Made by a program: the position numbers and the translations under genes
From: Ctena decussata
Lineage: Eukaryota > Mollusca > Bivalvia > Lucinida > Lucinidae
Direction of reading: 5' to 3'
NCBI GenBank assembly: GCA_963989385.1
Contig: OZ022501.1
Location: 94,038,979-94,102,978 of the forward strand
DNA length: 64,000 bases
In this document: piece after piece, positions 10,931-22,986 of the stretch
How positions within the stretch are numbered: position 1 is the first letter of the stretch
Layout of the letters: every line of letters starts with the position of its first letter
The notes under the pieces: generated by a model
Seen by the model: only the letters and a program-made list of their open reading frames with translations
What the model was told of the DNA's origin: nothing
Database searches by the model: none

Positions 10931-12254
10931 ATTGAAAAAGTGTCATCAAAGTGTATTCGAAACAGCATGCTCATCTGCACTGACTAATTAATCTTCATTT
11001 TTGCTTTTCACAGAAAAGCATCTTACTGTTTTTAAATGCCAAAACTTTTAAAATGTTAAAGTTCAAGACAATTAAACATTTTTGTTTGCATTAACTTTAA
11101 CAAATAATAAACTTAATAAATAAAAAATTGTTCATCCACATGTTTATATCAGATCAGAAAAATATAATTACTATTTAAAATAGAGGTTTCATTTATCATG
11201 AACTAATAATTTATTTTTATCTTATCTACTTAATTTTTCTCAAAGTAGATGCATAAATAGGATAATAGCAGTTTCCCCATATTTGGCCCCCTCATACAGT
11301 TTTATCACTGGCTTAATCCCCTCATAATCACCTAGATAAGATAAGCCTTGATGTGAGCTATGGCCCTAAGTACTGTTTATTGTGGATGATCAAATTGTGC
11401 CACCTCATTTTGTTAAAGAAAAAAATGTGTCTTTAAGAGTTGACTCCCATTGAGAAGGGAGACAAAAATGAAATGGCAGAGTTGCTATTCCTGAAAGTGC
11501 ACACATTCATCTCGAAAAGAAAATGAAAGTTGTTCAAACCCAAAAATAAGGAAATAAAAGAAAAAGAGGTTTTAAACGAATTTTTTGTTCAAAGAAAAAG
11601 TTTGCTTACAAACTCCAGATGGGCGAGTAATTGGATAATTTGATTGTTGTTCTGGGGGCAGTTTTAACTGTCGGTAAGAGATGTAGTAAAAACCTTTACA
11701 AATGATTGTGTCAAGATGACTGCACCGAGGGTCCACAGAACTGGTGCTTTCATGGACAAATAGCAAACTCATAGTTATCATTAAGTCATGACTTTCAGCT
11801 TAAGTCCTACATTTAAGCCTGACAGTTCTTGGATAGTGGACCTATTTTCCCAGTATGAGCTACAGAAAGCCAAACTTTTTGGGATTGAAAACTGATTTTT
11901 TTTTTCTTATCAATTACCTCACTCAGGACCACTCCATAGGAAGTCTAGTAAGATCCACCTGAAATAAGTTACGGAGATAAATAACAACACCCTCTTCTTA
12001 TCAGTCAGGGCTCCAGATAAGGTGGATTTTTAAGGATAATTTTGAGATTTTTTTCCTTATTTCTCAATGAAAACATGTTTTGACCTCTTAAAACCATCTC
12101 AGCTCAACAACATGATATTCTCCAGAGAAATATGGACAAATATCCATGTCTAATGATAGGAGAATTTATGTCTGCCTGTTTATAAAAAAAAATATGAATA
12201 AAGTCAAATGAAAGACAGCATGATTATTTGTTTTTGCCACATTACCAGTAAGTG
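10931..12254. other. AT-rich gap, no gene recognised
   Basis: No exon, tRNA or well-formed mobile element seen. A half FB1 fold-back lies near 11420. Confidence 0.5.
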
Positions 12255-14210
12255 ACAGAATGTATATTGCACAAAATTACTATATGGCTTGCCTTCAGAC
12301 TGTCAGTTTGAATTGTGTCCAGAATGTATATTGCACAAAATTGCTACAGTCTGTCTTGTCTCCAGAATATTGAACAAAATTGCTACAGTCTGTCTTGTCT
12401 CCAGAATGTATATTGCATAAATTTGCTACTATCACGCTTGTCTCCAGAACGTATATTGCACAAAATTGCTACAGTCTAGCTTGTCTCCAGAATGTACATT
12501 GCACAATTTGCTATAGTCTGTCTTGTCTCCAGAATATTGCACAAAATTGCTACAGTCTAGCTTGTCTCCAGAATGTACATTGCACAAAATTGCTACAGTC
12601 TGGCTTGTCTCCAGAATGTATATTGCACAAAATTGCTACAGTCTAGCTTGTCTCCAGAAGGTACATTGCACAAAATTGCTACAGTCTGTCTTGTCTCCAG
12701 AATATTGCACAAAATTGCTACAGTTTGTCTTGTCTCCAGAATGTATAGTGCACAAATTTGCTACTGTCTAGCTTGTCTCCAGAATGTATATTGCACAAAA
12801 TTGCTAGAGTCTGGCTTGTCTCCAGAATGTTTATTGCACAATTTGCTATAGTCTGGCTTGTCTCCAAAATGTATATTGCACAAAATTGCTACAGTCTGAC
12901 TTGTCTCCAGAAAGTATATTGCACAAAATTGCTACAGTCTGGCTTGTCTCCAGAATGTATATTGCACAATTTGCTATAGTCAGGCTTGTCTCCAAAATGT
13001 ATATTGCACAAAATTGCTACAGTCTGACTTGTCTCCAGAAAGTATATTGCACAAAATTGCTACAGTCTGGCTTGTCTCCAGAATGTATATTGCCGATTTG
13101 CTACAGTCTGGCTTGTCTCCAGAATGTATATTGCACAAAATTGCTACAGTCTGGCTTGTCTCCAGAATGTATATTGCAAAAAATTGCTACAGTCTGACTT
13201 GTCTCCAGAATGTATATTGCATAAATTTGCTACTATCTAGCTTGTCTCCAGAACGTATATTGCACAAAATTGCTACAGTCAGGCTTGTCTCCAGAATGTA
13301 TATTGCACAAAATTGCTACAGTCTGACTTGTCTCTAGAAAGTATATTGCACAAAATTGCTACAGTCTGGCTTGTCTCCAGAATGTATATTGCCGATTTGC
13401 TACAGTCTGGCTTGTCTCCAGAATGTATATTGCACAAAATTGCTACAGTCTGGCTTGTCCCCAGAATGTATATTGCAAAAAATTGCTACAGTCTGACTTG
13501 TCTCCAGAATGTATATTGCACAAAATTGCTACAGTCTGGCTTGTCTCCAGAATGTATATTGCCGATTTGCTACAGTCTGGCTTGTCTCCAGAATGTATAT
13601 TGCACAAAATTGCTACAGTCTGGCTTGTCTCCAGAATGTATATTGCAAAAAATTGCTACAGTCTGACTTGTCTCCAGAATGTATATTGCACAATATTTGC
13701 TACAGTCTGGCTATTCTCCAGAATGTAGATGCACAAAATTGCTACAGTCTGATTTGTCCTCAGAATGTATATTGCACAAACTTGCTACAGTCTGGCTTGT
13801 CTCCAGTATGTATTTTGCACAAAAGTGCTACAGTCTGACTTGTCTCCAGAAAGTATATTGCACAATTTGCTACAGTCTGGCGTGTCTCCAGAATGTATAT
13901 TGCACAAAATTGCTACAGTCTGGCTTGTCTCCAGAATGCATATTGCACAAAATTGCTACAGTCAGGCTTGTCTCCAGAATGTATAATGAATAAAATTGCT
14001 ACCGTCTGACTTGTCTCCAGAATGTATATTGCACAAAATTGCTACAGTCTGGCTTGTCTCCAGAATGTATATTGCAAAAAATTGCTACAGTCTGGTTTGT
14101 CTCCAGAATGTATATTGAATAAAAGTGCTACAGTCTGACTTGTCTCCAGAATGTATTTTGCACAAAATTGCTACAGTCTGGCTTGTCTCCAGAATGTATA
14201 TTGCAGAAAA
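12255..14210. repeat. 43-bp satellite array
   Basis: About 45 head-to-tail monomers of consensus 43 bp, recognisable by CTTGTCTCCAGAATGTATAT followed by TGCACAAAATTGCTACAGTC. Variant monomers (GCCGATTTGC at 13091, 13391 and 13561; TGCAAAAAATT; TGCATAAATTTG) recur in the same order, giving a higher-order repeat of about four monomers (170 bp). Because 43 is not a multiple of 3, every frame stays partly open and long repetitive reading frames arise by chance; they are not genes. Confidence 0.95.
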
Positions 14211-15255
14211 TAACTTGAATGTGGTATTTCTGTAAAATGTTTACTGCACAAAAGTGCTATAATTTAGCTTGCCTCCAGAAATCATGTACATGTATATACT
14301 TTAATATTGCTTGTGTCCAAAATGTGTATTGCACACAGTAACTTTATTATGGCTTTTCTCCAGAATTTAAAGCACACAAAATAACAACAGTATGGCTTGT
14401 GTCTTACGTGTAGACCACACAAAATTACAATAATATTGCTTTTCTCCAGGATGCAAAGTACACAAAATTACTAGAATATGGCTTTTGTCCAAAATGCAGT
14501 TCACACAAAATTTCTGCTATATGGCATGTCTCCAGAATGCACATTGCCCAGCTCTACTTAACTATGGCATGCTTCAAGAATGAAAATTGCAGAAAGGTTC
14601 TACATATGGCTTGTCAAACAAAATTACTATAGTATAGCTTGTGTTCAGAATGTATATTGCTAAAACTGCAACAATATGGCTTGTTTGCAGAATGAATATT
14701 TAGCAAAATTACTACAGTAATGCATGTCTCCAGAATGTATATTACACAAAATCAATACAATTTGGTTTGCCTCCATAATATGTCACAGAAAATTACAATA
14801 TGGCTTGTCTCCAGAATGTATATTGCCCAAAAATACAACATGGCTGGTCTACAGAATGTAAATCACTCAAAATTACTATAATATTGGTTGTTTCCAGAAT
14901 GTTATTCACACCAAATTTGGCTTGTCTTCAGAAACAAATCACGCAAAGTTACTTCAAGGTGGCATGTCTCCAGAATGTAAATTACTATAAATTTCAACAA
15001 TATTGCTCATCTGCAGAAAGCAAATTACACAGTTACTACACTATGACTTGTTTCCAGCATTTCAATCACATAAAATCACTACATGTATAATTCTGCTTGT
15101 CTCCATGATGTAAATTTCACAAAATTACTATGATACGGCTAGTGTCGAGAATGGATACTGCGCAAAAGTATAAAACATGGCTGGTATAAAGAATGTAAAC
15201 CATACAAAATTACAGTGACAGCTTGCCTACAGAATGCAAATTACACGAAGAAGTT
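14211..15255. repeat. Decayed flank of the 43-bp satellite
   Basis: The words GGCTTGTCTCCAGAATG and CACAAAATTACTA continue at irregular spacing with rising divergence. This is the expected older edge of an array whose centre is homogenised. Confidence 0.8.
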
Positions 15256-16692
15256 TTGCCCCACAGCAATTTTATCTCACCTGAGCCGAAGGCTCACTGG
15301 TTAGCTTTAAGTATACCAATACCTCAGTCGTCCGTCATCCCTCATTCACCATTTTCAAAGATCTCCAAAACTGCTAGGCCAGTCAAAGCCAAGTTTCATA
15401 TGGTGCCTCAATGGGATAGGGGAATGAAAGTTTGTTTGCAGAGTCTGGGTCACATGACCAGGATGGCCGCCACGCCCATATATGGTAAAAATCCTCATTC
15501 ACCATTTTCAAAGGTCTTCTCCAAAACTGCTAGGCCAGTCAAAGCCAAATTTCATATGGTGCCTCACTGGTATAGGGGAATTGAAATTTGTTTGCAGAGT
15601 CTGGGTCACATGACCAAGATGGCCGCCACACCCATATATGGTATAAACCCTTCAAAAATCTTCTCAGAACAGAAAGGCCAATGGCCTTGAAACTTAGTAT
15701 GTAGCATAGGGACTCTAGCCCATCTTAGTTTGTTCAAATAATGACTGTAGATTGACCTTGACCTAATATGACTAGGTCAACTTTGATTGGTTATGCTTTT
15801 ATATGGGAAAATGCTTAAACAGTGGATTTCTAGGTAACTATTAAAGTCTTAAGTTACAATGTTTGGTAAATATGGTTAACTAAATGACCAGATGAAGCTG
15901 TTATGTTGCTAAAGGTCAAGGTTGGTGTTTGACCTTTGTTCAAGGTCACTGAGCTTTTGTTGCCTATCATCATTTTCAAACATCTTCTCTGAAGCCACTG
16001 GGCTGATTGAAACCATATTTCATATGGAGCTTCACTGGGTCAAAGGATGGTTTTGGTCACATGACCAAGATGGCCGCCACACCTATATATTTCAAAACCC
16101 TTCAAAAATCTTCTGCTTCAGAAGCAAAGCCCCAATGATCTTGTGGCTTGGTATGTAGTATTGGGGACTCAGGCCGATCATAAGTTGTACAAATCATGTT
16201 TGTGCGCTGACCTTGACCTAATTTATGACATGGTCAACTTTAGGTTATGGTTTCATATGGGAAAATGCTTAAACAGTGGATTTCTCAGAAACTATTTTAA
16301 AAGTCTAAGGTTTAATATTTGGTATTTATGATTGACTAAATAAGCAAATGGACATTATGTTGCTAAAGGTCAAGGTCACTGAGATTCTGTTGCAGTCAAC
16401 ATTTTCAAACATCTTATCCTCTGAAGCCACGGGCCTGATTTAATCCATATTTCATATGGAGCTTCACTGGGTCAAAGTACCCAAAGTGTGTTCAGATGGT
16501 TTTGGTCACATGACCAAGATGGCAGTGAGGCCCATATATGGTTAAAACCCTTCAAAAATCTTCTCCAGAACCAAAGGCCCAATGACCTTGTGTCTTGTAA
16601 TGTAGCAATGGGGACTCGGACCCATCATAGTTTATACAAATCATGGCCATACATTGACTGTGACCTAATTTATGGCAAGGTCAACTTTTGTA

Positions 16693-17740
16693 GGTCCGCG
16701 TAGTGCAGTCGGTAGGGCATCTGACTTATAAGCCAGAGGTCCTGGGTTCGATACCCGATCCGGCCACTTTTATTTCTCCTTCCGCTGATTCAAGAAGGGC
16801 AGTTGTCAGTTTCTGATGAAAGTAAGACTACTTAGTACTGATTAGCAGCTTAGGAGGTCTAAAAGTAAAAAGTATGCAAAGACCAGGAACTGAAACAATC
16901 AAAATCCAAATCCAGCCCTCAAACCATAGTTGGAAACAACTAAGATTACAAATAATCAAGATACAGAGAACATATGGCCAACCGAGTGAGCAGCTTGTTC
17001 CCAAAAGGTGGCCACTCAGCAACCCAAACCGAACCAAAAATAATAAGAACATACATAAGGTAAAACATCACAGAAACTCTGACACCAAAAACAGGCAACA
17101 GAGAACCACAACAGAACTACCGCCTTGGAACGGTCAGTAATGAATTACTGGGGGGCTTAAATCGATTTTACAGGCCCAACCTCACCCTCAGTTTCTGAAG
17201 TGGTACAAAACATTTAGTCGGTTGTTCGGTTCGCATGATAACCCTCTAACTCGTCAATGAATCATCACGGTAAACACATAAATCAAATTTCAACACCAAG
17301 AAGAAGCAAAGATGAGGACTCAACAGATACAACGGGCCGTCTGACAGGTGGAGATCCCTGTCCTGCCAAACAACCCCACTGGAAATCTGAAGCAAAAGAA
17401 GGTCACCAGTTGAGCCCGGTGGACCAAGCAACAGACAAAAAGGCTCCGGTCCCAACCAACTAAAATATATAGCTTTAGGTCGGGGCCATCATAGAGTCTG
17501 ACGACCGATCCCCCGGTGTGCAATTAAAGAGTGCAGCAAAGTTATCAACCGTGATTGGGTTAATCACTAAGCATGCAGACTGTCGCATAACATTTAAATT
17601 ATAGCCAATACGTTTGTGACGTATTATTATTTTTCGGAATTGATCAGAAAAATCAGTCCTACCCTTAATCTTTTTGAAGCCTGCCCAGGAATAGTGTGGT
17701 TAGGTTAACTGACCGTCCCGACATGACCTTAGTTGTTTAC
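16693..17740 (+). mobile_element. tRNA-derived SINE family S4, split by an insert
   Basis: The head (16693-16766) has an A box (TAGTGCAGTCGGTAGGGC) and B box (GGGTTCGATACCC) and looks like a tRNA with loop CTTATAA. Acceptor ends do not pair and the anticodon stem has a mismatch, so it is a SINE head. The body runs to GGTCTAA at 16862 and resumes at GCCTGCCCAGG (17679) to 17740. The other copy, at 25157-25766 on the - strand, shows these two parts joined directly. Confidence 0.8.
16863..17676. mobile_element. Insert inside S4, unclassified repeat family X
   Basis: About 814 bp between two SINE halves that are contiguous in the second copy. It shares AAGATTACAA, a GAGTCAGCAGCT-like word and GACCGATCCC with 60420-60840. 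No coding potential or terminal repeat was recognised; both ends are inferred from the SINE break. Confidence 0.6.
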
Positions 17741-18594
17741 TGTAGCATTGGGGACTCTGGGCCCATTATAGTTTTTACAAATCATGACCCTGTGTTGACC
17801 TTGACCTTATTTATGGCACGGTCAACTTTGGTAGGTTATGCTTTTATATGGGAAAATGCTTAAACAGTTAATTTCTCAGAAACAAATTTAAGTCTACGGT
17901 TTAAAGTTTGGAATATATGGTTAACTAAATGAGTAAAAGAAGACATTATGTTGCTAAATGTCATGGTCTTTCTTTCTGATTGAAGCCATATTTAATATGG
18001 AGCTTCACTAGGTCAAAAACAAAGTTTGTTCAAATGGTGTTGGTCAAATAACCAAGATGGCCGCCAAACCCATATATGGTAAAAACCCTTCAAAATCGTC
18101 AACTTCAGAATCAAAGGCTCAATGACCTTGTGGCTTGGTATGTAGCATTGGGGACTCGGGCCCCTTTATATTTATACAAATGATGACCTAGCATTAATCT
18201 TGGCCTAATTTATGGACAGGTCATCTTTGGTATGTTATGCTTTTATGTGGAAAAATGCTTAAATAGTGGATTTCTCAGAAAGTGTTTAAGGTATGATATT
18301 TGGTATATGTGGTTAACTAAATGCAAGGAAGAAGATATGTTGCTAAAGGTCAAACTCATTCTTTGACCTTTGCTCAATGTCATTGAGATTATGTTGCCTG
18401 TAAACATTTTCCAGCATCTTCCACTCTAAAGCTACTGGGCTGATAGGGGGACAAAGTCTGTTCAGATAGACTTGGTGACACCAAGATGGCTGCCGTGCTT
18501 ATATATGGCAGCATTTACACCTACCTTGTTTAAATGCTCAAGACATACTCTCTTCTCACTGAAAATAAGCTTTTATATGAGCGGCAACACAAGA

Positions 18595-18737
18595 AAAGCA
18601 ACAAATATTGTGCGCCCATCTTTAACACGTTTGCTTTAGTTTAGCTTGTCTCTCGAATGTATACTAAAGCAACAAATATTGTGCGCCCATCTTTAACACA
18701 TTTGCTTTAGTTTAGCTTGTCTCTCGAATGTATACTA
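18595..18737. repeat. Two 71-bp tandem units with satellite-like core
   Basis: A 71-bp unit is repeated nearly exactly. Each unit contains TTTAGCTTGTCTCTCGAATG, close to the 43-bp satellite word CTTGTCTCCAGAATG found 4 kb to the left. Confidence 0.8.
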
Positions 18738-18739
18738 AC

Positions 18740-19139
18740 CATTAAAAATAGGAGTGTGTTGCTCAAGAATTCACGTAAAACGATTCTGAGAGTGGATAAT
18801 TTAAAGTCATTTAAAGATTTTTTTAGCTATTCGTATGCTAGCTCTGGCTAAATTACTCAGTGTGGAAAGTCGTAGATAAAGAGACGTTCTTGTATTAGCA
18901 AGAGAATTTAAAGACAATGAGCCTGAATATTTTTTTTTCTTAGCAGGAAGTTTTTGAAGAGTCACAGCAATTAAAACTTGCGACAATTTTTAAGAGGCCT
19001 CTTATGTACACTGACCGATCATATTTTCATTTATAAATGTACTTTAAAATGGTATTTAGCTTATCATGCGAACATTGCAGACTCAGATCAGTTTTTGCAT
19101 TCCTGATATATGGCTACAACCGTCCCTGTTCGCAAACCT
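18740..19139. other. Gap, nothing recognised
   Basis: AT-rich sequence between repeat blocks. No gene or element identified. Confidence 0.4.
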
Positions 19140-19245
19140 GGGGGCCCCGGTAGCTCAGTAGGCTAAGCGCTGGCCTGCTGAGATAGCGGTTCCGGGTGCG
19201 ACGTCTGAGACATACAGACTGTTGAATACACTACCTATTAAAATC
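19140..19245 (+). mobile_element. SINE S1 head, truncated
   Basis: GGCCCCGGTAGCTCAGTAGG matches the S1 A-box region, but the body after the B-box area departs from other copies. Probably a 3'-truncated or rearranged copy. Confidence 0.6.
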
Positions 19246-19427
19246 TTGAAAAAATACATATGTTTTTAAATAAAGATAAAAGTCATTTGTTCAGTCTTCA
19301 AATAAAAAATAAAGAAATAACATTTTAAGCTCACCTGGTCAAAGGCCAGAGCGAGCTAATGTCATGCGTCCGGCGTGTGCCCCATCGGCAATCGAAAAAT
19401 AACGTTCAAATGATTTCTGCAGGCCCG

Positions 19428-19563
19428 GAGGTTATAAAACTTGAGTACATTCTCAAACTCAAAATAAAACACACTGATTGGATGCTTCCGAGCACATGCT
19501 CGGAAGCAGCCAATCAGTGTGCTTTATTTTGAGTTTGAGATTATACTCAAGTTTTATAACCTC
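19428..19563. mobile_element. Palindromic MITE PAL1, copy 2
   Basis: A 136-bp near-perfect palindrome with GAGGTTATAAAACTTGAG ends and centre CCGAGCACATGCTCGG. The best preserved of three copies. Confidence 0.9.
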
Positions 19564-19920
19564 GACCCCTGGTATAAAAATCACTGCCCCTGTGGTTCTC
19601 TAATTTCATTTGGAGCATGAGCAGTCTGCAGGGTTTCAGAATTGTTAAATTCAGCCCGATCGAGCATTCAAGATGTCCGCCATTACTAAATGTAGCAACA
19701 ACAACAAAATCAACTTCTCCAGAGCTTCCAAGTACATTTACAGGAAATTTTGTACAGAGCAACCGTGAGATCTTGGTTATCAGCATAATTCTATAACGTA
19801 ACAAGTCACACAGTGGCATACTTTACGTCTGATTTTGCTCAGATGATTATCTTAAGAAACGCAGAAGAGATTTTATCAAATTTGGTCAAAGTGATTCTTG
19901 CAGAAAACCCCTTTCATTTT

Positions 19921-21160
19921 TATACCCCGCCACACTTTAGTGGCGGGGTATTCCGATCGATAACTTGAGTATTTATTCACGGAATTTTTTCAAATTTTGC
20001 ATACATATTGTTATCGGCGATGAGTGGTATGGGATTGTTAATGGGCAAAATCCGTCCATTTTTAACGGAGTTACTGCCCTTTTTCGTATTGGAAAAATTG
20101 TTTCTGGCCTGTTATTCCTTTACTGTTCATGATATCTGAATGAAACTTCACAGATATGTTGCACATCAAAGGTTACATATTGTGACTAAGGACCGTCACT
20201 CTGACCTTCCCAGTTTGTGAGTTATCCGCCCTTGATAGGTCTGAAAAAAGGTTTTTGACCTGTAGTTCCTTTACTATATGGAATATCTGAATATAACTTC
20301 ACAGATATGTTTCACATCAAAGGTAACATATTGTGACTAAGAACCGTCACTCTTACTTTTCCCGTTTGTGAGTTATCTGCCCTTGATTGAATTAAAAAAT
20401 GTTTTTTACCCGTAGTTCCTTTACTATGTGGAACATTTAAATGAAACTTTACAGATATGTTTCACATCAAAGGTTACATACTGTGACAAAGAACCATCAC
20501 TCTTACCTTTCCAGTTCATGAGTTATCTGCCCTTGATAGGTCTGAAAAATGGTTTTTGACCTGTAGTTCCCTTTCTATATGGAATATCTGAACAAAACTT
20601 CACAGATATGTTTCACATCAAAGGCTTCATATAGTGACTAGGAACTGTCACTCTGATCTTTCCGGTTTGTGAGTTATCCGCCCTTGATTGATCTGAAAAA
20701 CGTTTTTTTTATCTGTAGTTCCTTTACTATATGGAATATCTGAACGAAACTTCATAGGTATGTTTCACATCAAAGGTTACATATTGTGACAAAGAACCAT
20801 CACTCTTACCTTTCCAGTTAATGAGTATTCCCCCTTGATAGATCTGAAAAATGTTTTTTGACTTGTAGTTCCTATACTATATGGAATATCTGAATGAAAC
20901 TTCACTGATATGTTTAACACCATAGAATAGGAAACAGAGTCTCTCAGCTCAAAGAAAAGCTTTACAGCCTGATCTAAATCTACACTGGTCAGAATGCTCC
21001 ACTTTGTTGGGTGGTTTATATTAATATTTATTTACAGTAAGGACATCATATCTCTGTCTATCTCAGTTCTGTGGCTCTTTAGCTATTATATATCTCAAAA
21101 AATAAGTTAGGATGCACAGCAGTGGCGGGGTATCATGCAGTGCCTGCGGTGCTTTTATTT
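19921..21160 (+). mobile_element. Hairpin-ended element with 151-bp array
   Basis: Begins with a TACCCCGCCAC...GTGGCGGGGTA hairpin. Near the right end GTGGCGGGGTATCATGCAG recurs at about 21124, followed by CTGCGGTGCTTTTATTTTT. Inside are five to six ~151-bp units (GTAGTTCCTTTACTATATGG near 20262, 20412, 20563, 20714 and 20866). The same terminal words occur at 41300 and 53230. No coding sequence. Confidence 0.75.
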
Positions 21161-21189
21161 TTGAAAAGTGACCATCCAAGATGGCCACC

Positions 21190-21245
21190 TTCCAAAAAAA
21201 AAAAAAAAATAAAAAAAAAAAAAAAAAAAAAAAAAAAACAGAATA
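21190..21245. repeat. A-rich tract
   Basis: About 50 bp of near-pure A on the + strand. It could be the tail of a retroposon but no head was found directly upstream. Confidence 0.6.
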
Positions 21246-21392
21246 AGAGAAAAAGAAAAGAAGAAAACATGAAACAATTTCTCAAGAATCGCTAGATGGC
21301 TTGTTTCCAAGGGCTTGTCAGAAAGATCCTTGCATTGTCTTGTCTAGTCTATCCCATAACATTGTGAGGTCGTTGGGGCACCACAGATGACT

Positions 21393-21775
21393 CTACATTA
21401 ATCCCTTCCACCTAGTCTTGTCTTCAGCTGCCCTAGTTGAGCTAGCAAAATCCATCCCTGTCCATTCCTTAAAGTTGTCTTCCCACCTCTTCTTCTGTCT
21501 ACCTCTCTCTTTCCTTTCACTGCGTCCTGCAGAATTGTCTTTGCTAAACCAGAAGATCTTGAGACGTGGCCAAACCACCTCGGTTTTCGTTTCTTGACCA
21601 AGGTCAGGAGTTTGTCATAATTTCCACTGGCTGCTTGGATCTTCCTGTGAACCTCCTCATTGGTTACATGGTCCTTGTACGAAATGTTCAGTAACCTTTG
21701 GTAGCATCTCATCTCAAAAGCCTGAGTTCTTTTCTCTAACTCTGCTGTCAAGGTCCATGACTCACAGGTATACAG
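21393..21775 (-). pseudogene. LINE ORF2 C-terminal fragment
   Basis: The minus strand reads LYTCESWTLTAELEKRTQAF, RRLLNISYKDHVTNEEV-like and LVKKRKPRWFGHVSRS blocks, then a frameshifted KTILQ...RRGRQKKRWED region. These are the conserved C-terminal blocks following the reverse transcriptase in one large invertebrate LINE group. The frame shifts make it non-functional. Its upstream continuation is at 22902-22986, with element E4 between. Confidence 0.85.
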
Positions 21776-22901
21776 AACTAGAAGGTTGTCCAGGGACAAC
21801 TGGTCGAGCCCGCTGTTCGCTTTAGTGACCTATAAGTATGTCAAGACTAAGTAACTGCTTCACTCTAGAAAGAAGCCAAAAATCATCATGCTTAGCCAGC
21901 ATTTTCTTCTTCTTTTTTTTCAAATTTTCACAAAGGAAAATAAGTAGAAGTGATGACCCAGACAAGCTCAATTTATGACAGTTACAATATCTGACCTTCA
22001 AGTGTGACCTTGACCTTGGACCTACCCAAACACATATGTCACTTGACACTTCCACTCATCAAGAAGAACAATTGAGACAAATTATTTTGAAATCCATCCG
22101 TAAATGTAGAAGTAATGGCTCAGACAAGCTCAATTTATGACCATTTTATCATTTGACCTTCAAGTGTGACCTTGACTTTGGATCTACCTGAACAAATGTT
22201 CCAAATGGCACTTCTACTCATCAAGGAGAACAATTGTGTTAAATTATTTTGAAATCCATTGGTAAATATTGAAGTTATGGCTCAGACAAGCTCAAATTAT
22301 GGCCATTTTATCATTTGACCTTCAAGTGTGACCTTGACCTTGGACCTACCTAAATAAATTTTCCAAATGGCACTTTTAAACATCAAGGAGAACAATTGTG
22401 CCAAATTATTTTGAAATCCATTCATAAATGTAGAAGTAATGGCTCGGACAAGCTCAATTTATGGCCATTTTATCATTTGACCTTCACGTGTGACCTTGAC
22501 CTTGGACCTACCTGAACAAATGTTTCAAATGGCACTTCTATTCATCAAGGAGAACAATTGTGCCAAATTATTTTGAAATCCATCCATAAATGTAGAAGTT
22601 ATGGCTCGGACAAGCTCAAATTATGGCCATTTTGGACAAGCTCAAATTATGGCCATTTTATCATTTGACCTTCAAGTGTGACCTTGACCTTGCACCTACC
22701 TGAACAAATGTTTCAAATGGCACTTCTACTCATCAAGGAGAACAATTATGCCAAATTATTTTGAAATTCATCCATAAATGTAGAAGTTATGGCCCGGACA
22801 AATCCGGACGGACGCACGCACGCACGCACTAACGCACGCACGGACATACACCGAACTGACATTGTAACAACTATGTCTCGCTCACCGCAAGCGGGCTCGA
22901 C
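21776..22901 (-). mobile_element. Helentron-like element E4 with 162-bp array
   Basis: On the minus strand it starts GTCGAGCCCGCTTGCGG, runs through about five ~162-bp units (CATTTGACCTTCAAGTGTGACC-type word near 22150, 22311, 22473 and 22671), and ends with subterminal AGCGGGCTCGAC, the hairpin GTTGTCCCTGGACAAC and CTTCTAGTT. It splits a LINE frame without duplicating target bases, so both ends are exact to a base or two. A ~36-bp local duplication lies near 22620-22660. Relatives: the array at 45110-45790 and the 3' end at 48470-48605. Confidence 0.82.
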
Positions 22902-22986
22902 AAAAATGGATATGACTAGGGAGCGCATCAGTTTCACCTTTGATCCAAAAGATATGTTGCTTCAGACTTCTGCTGAAAAGAAAAGT
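22902..22986 (-). pseudogene. LINE fragment continuing 21393-21775
   Basis: The minus strand reads FGSKVKLMRSLVISIF-like sequence up to the codon TTT. Across element E4 the frame resumes with CTG TAT at 21775 (LYTCESW), matching the order in the related LINE at 37930-39110. Confidence 0.85.

Larger units (their letters stand above)
15270..18530 (+). mobile_element. Array element E3 related to E1, interrupted
   Basis: Starts with TCTCACCTGAGCC and contains units homologous to the 452-bp repeat of E1 (AGATGGCCGCCAC, ATATGGGAAAATGCTTAAACA, GGTCAAGGTCA). The series is broken at 16693-17740 by a SINE. It resumes about 90 bp earlier in the unit, so a small duplication or rearrangement accompanied the insertion. 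The right end is unclear. Confidence 0.65.

Noticed and set aside
12380..13993. Long overlapping frames encoding repeats of LLQSGLSPECILHKIATV type
   Set aside because: They are translations of the 43-bp satellite in three frames; the period is not a multiple of 3 and there is no start, promoter or codon bias.
12255..14210. Regularly spaced repeats resembling a CRISPR array
   Set aside because: Monomers are contiguous with no unique spacers, and the host is a eukaryote.
16693..16766. tRNA-Ile (TAT) gene
   Set aside because: Acceptor ends do not pair and the anticodon stem has a mismatch; the same body follows in another SINE copy, so it is a SINE head.
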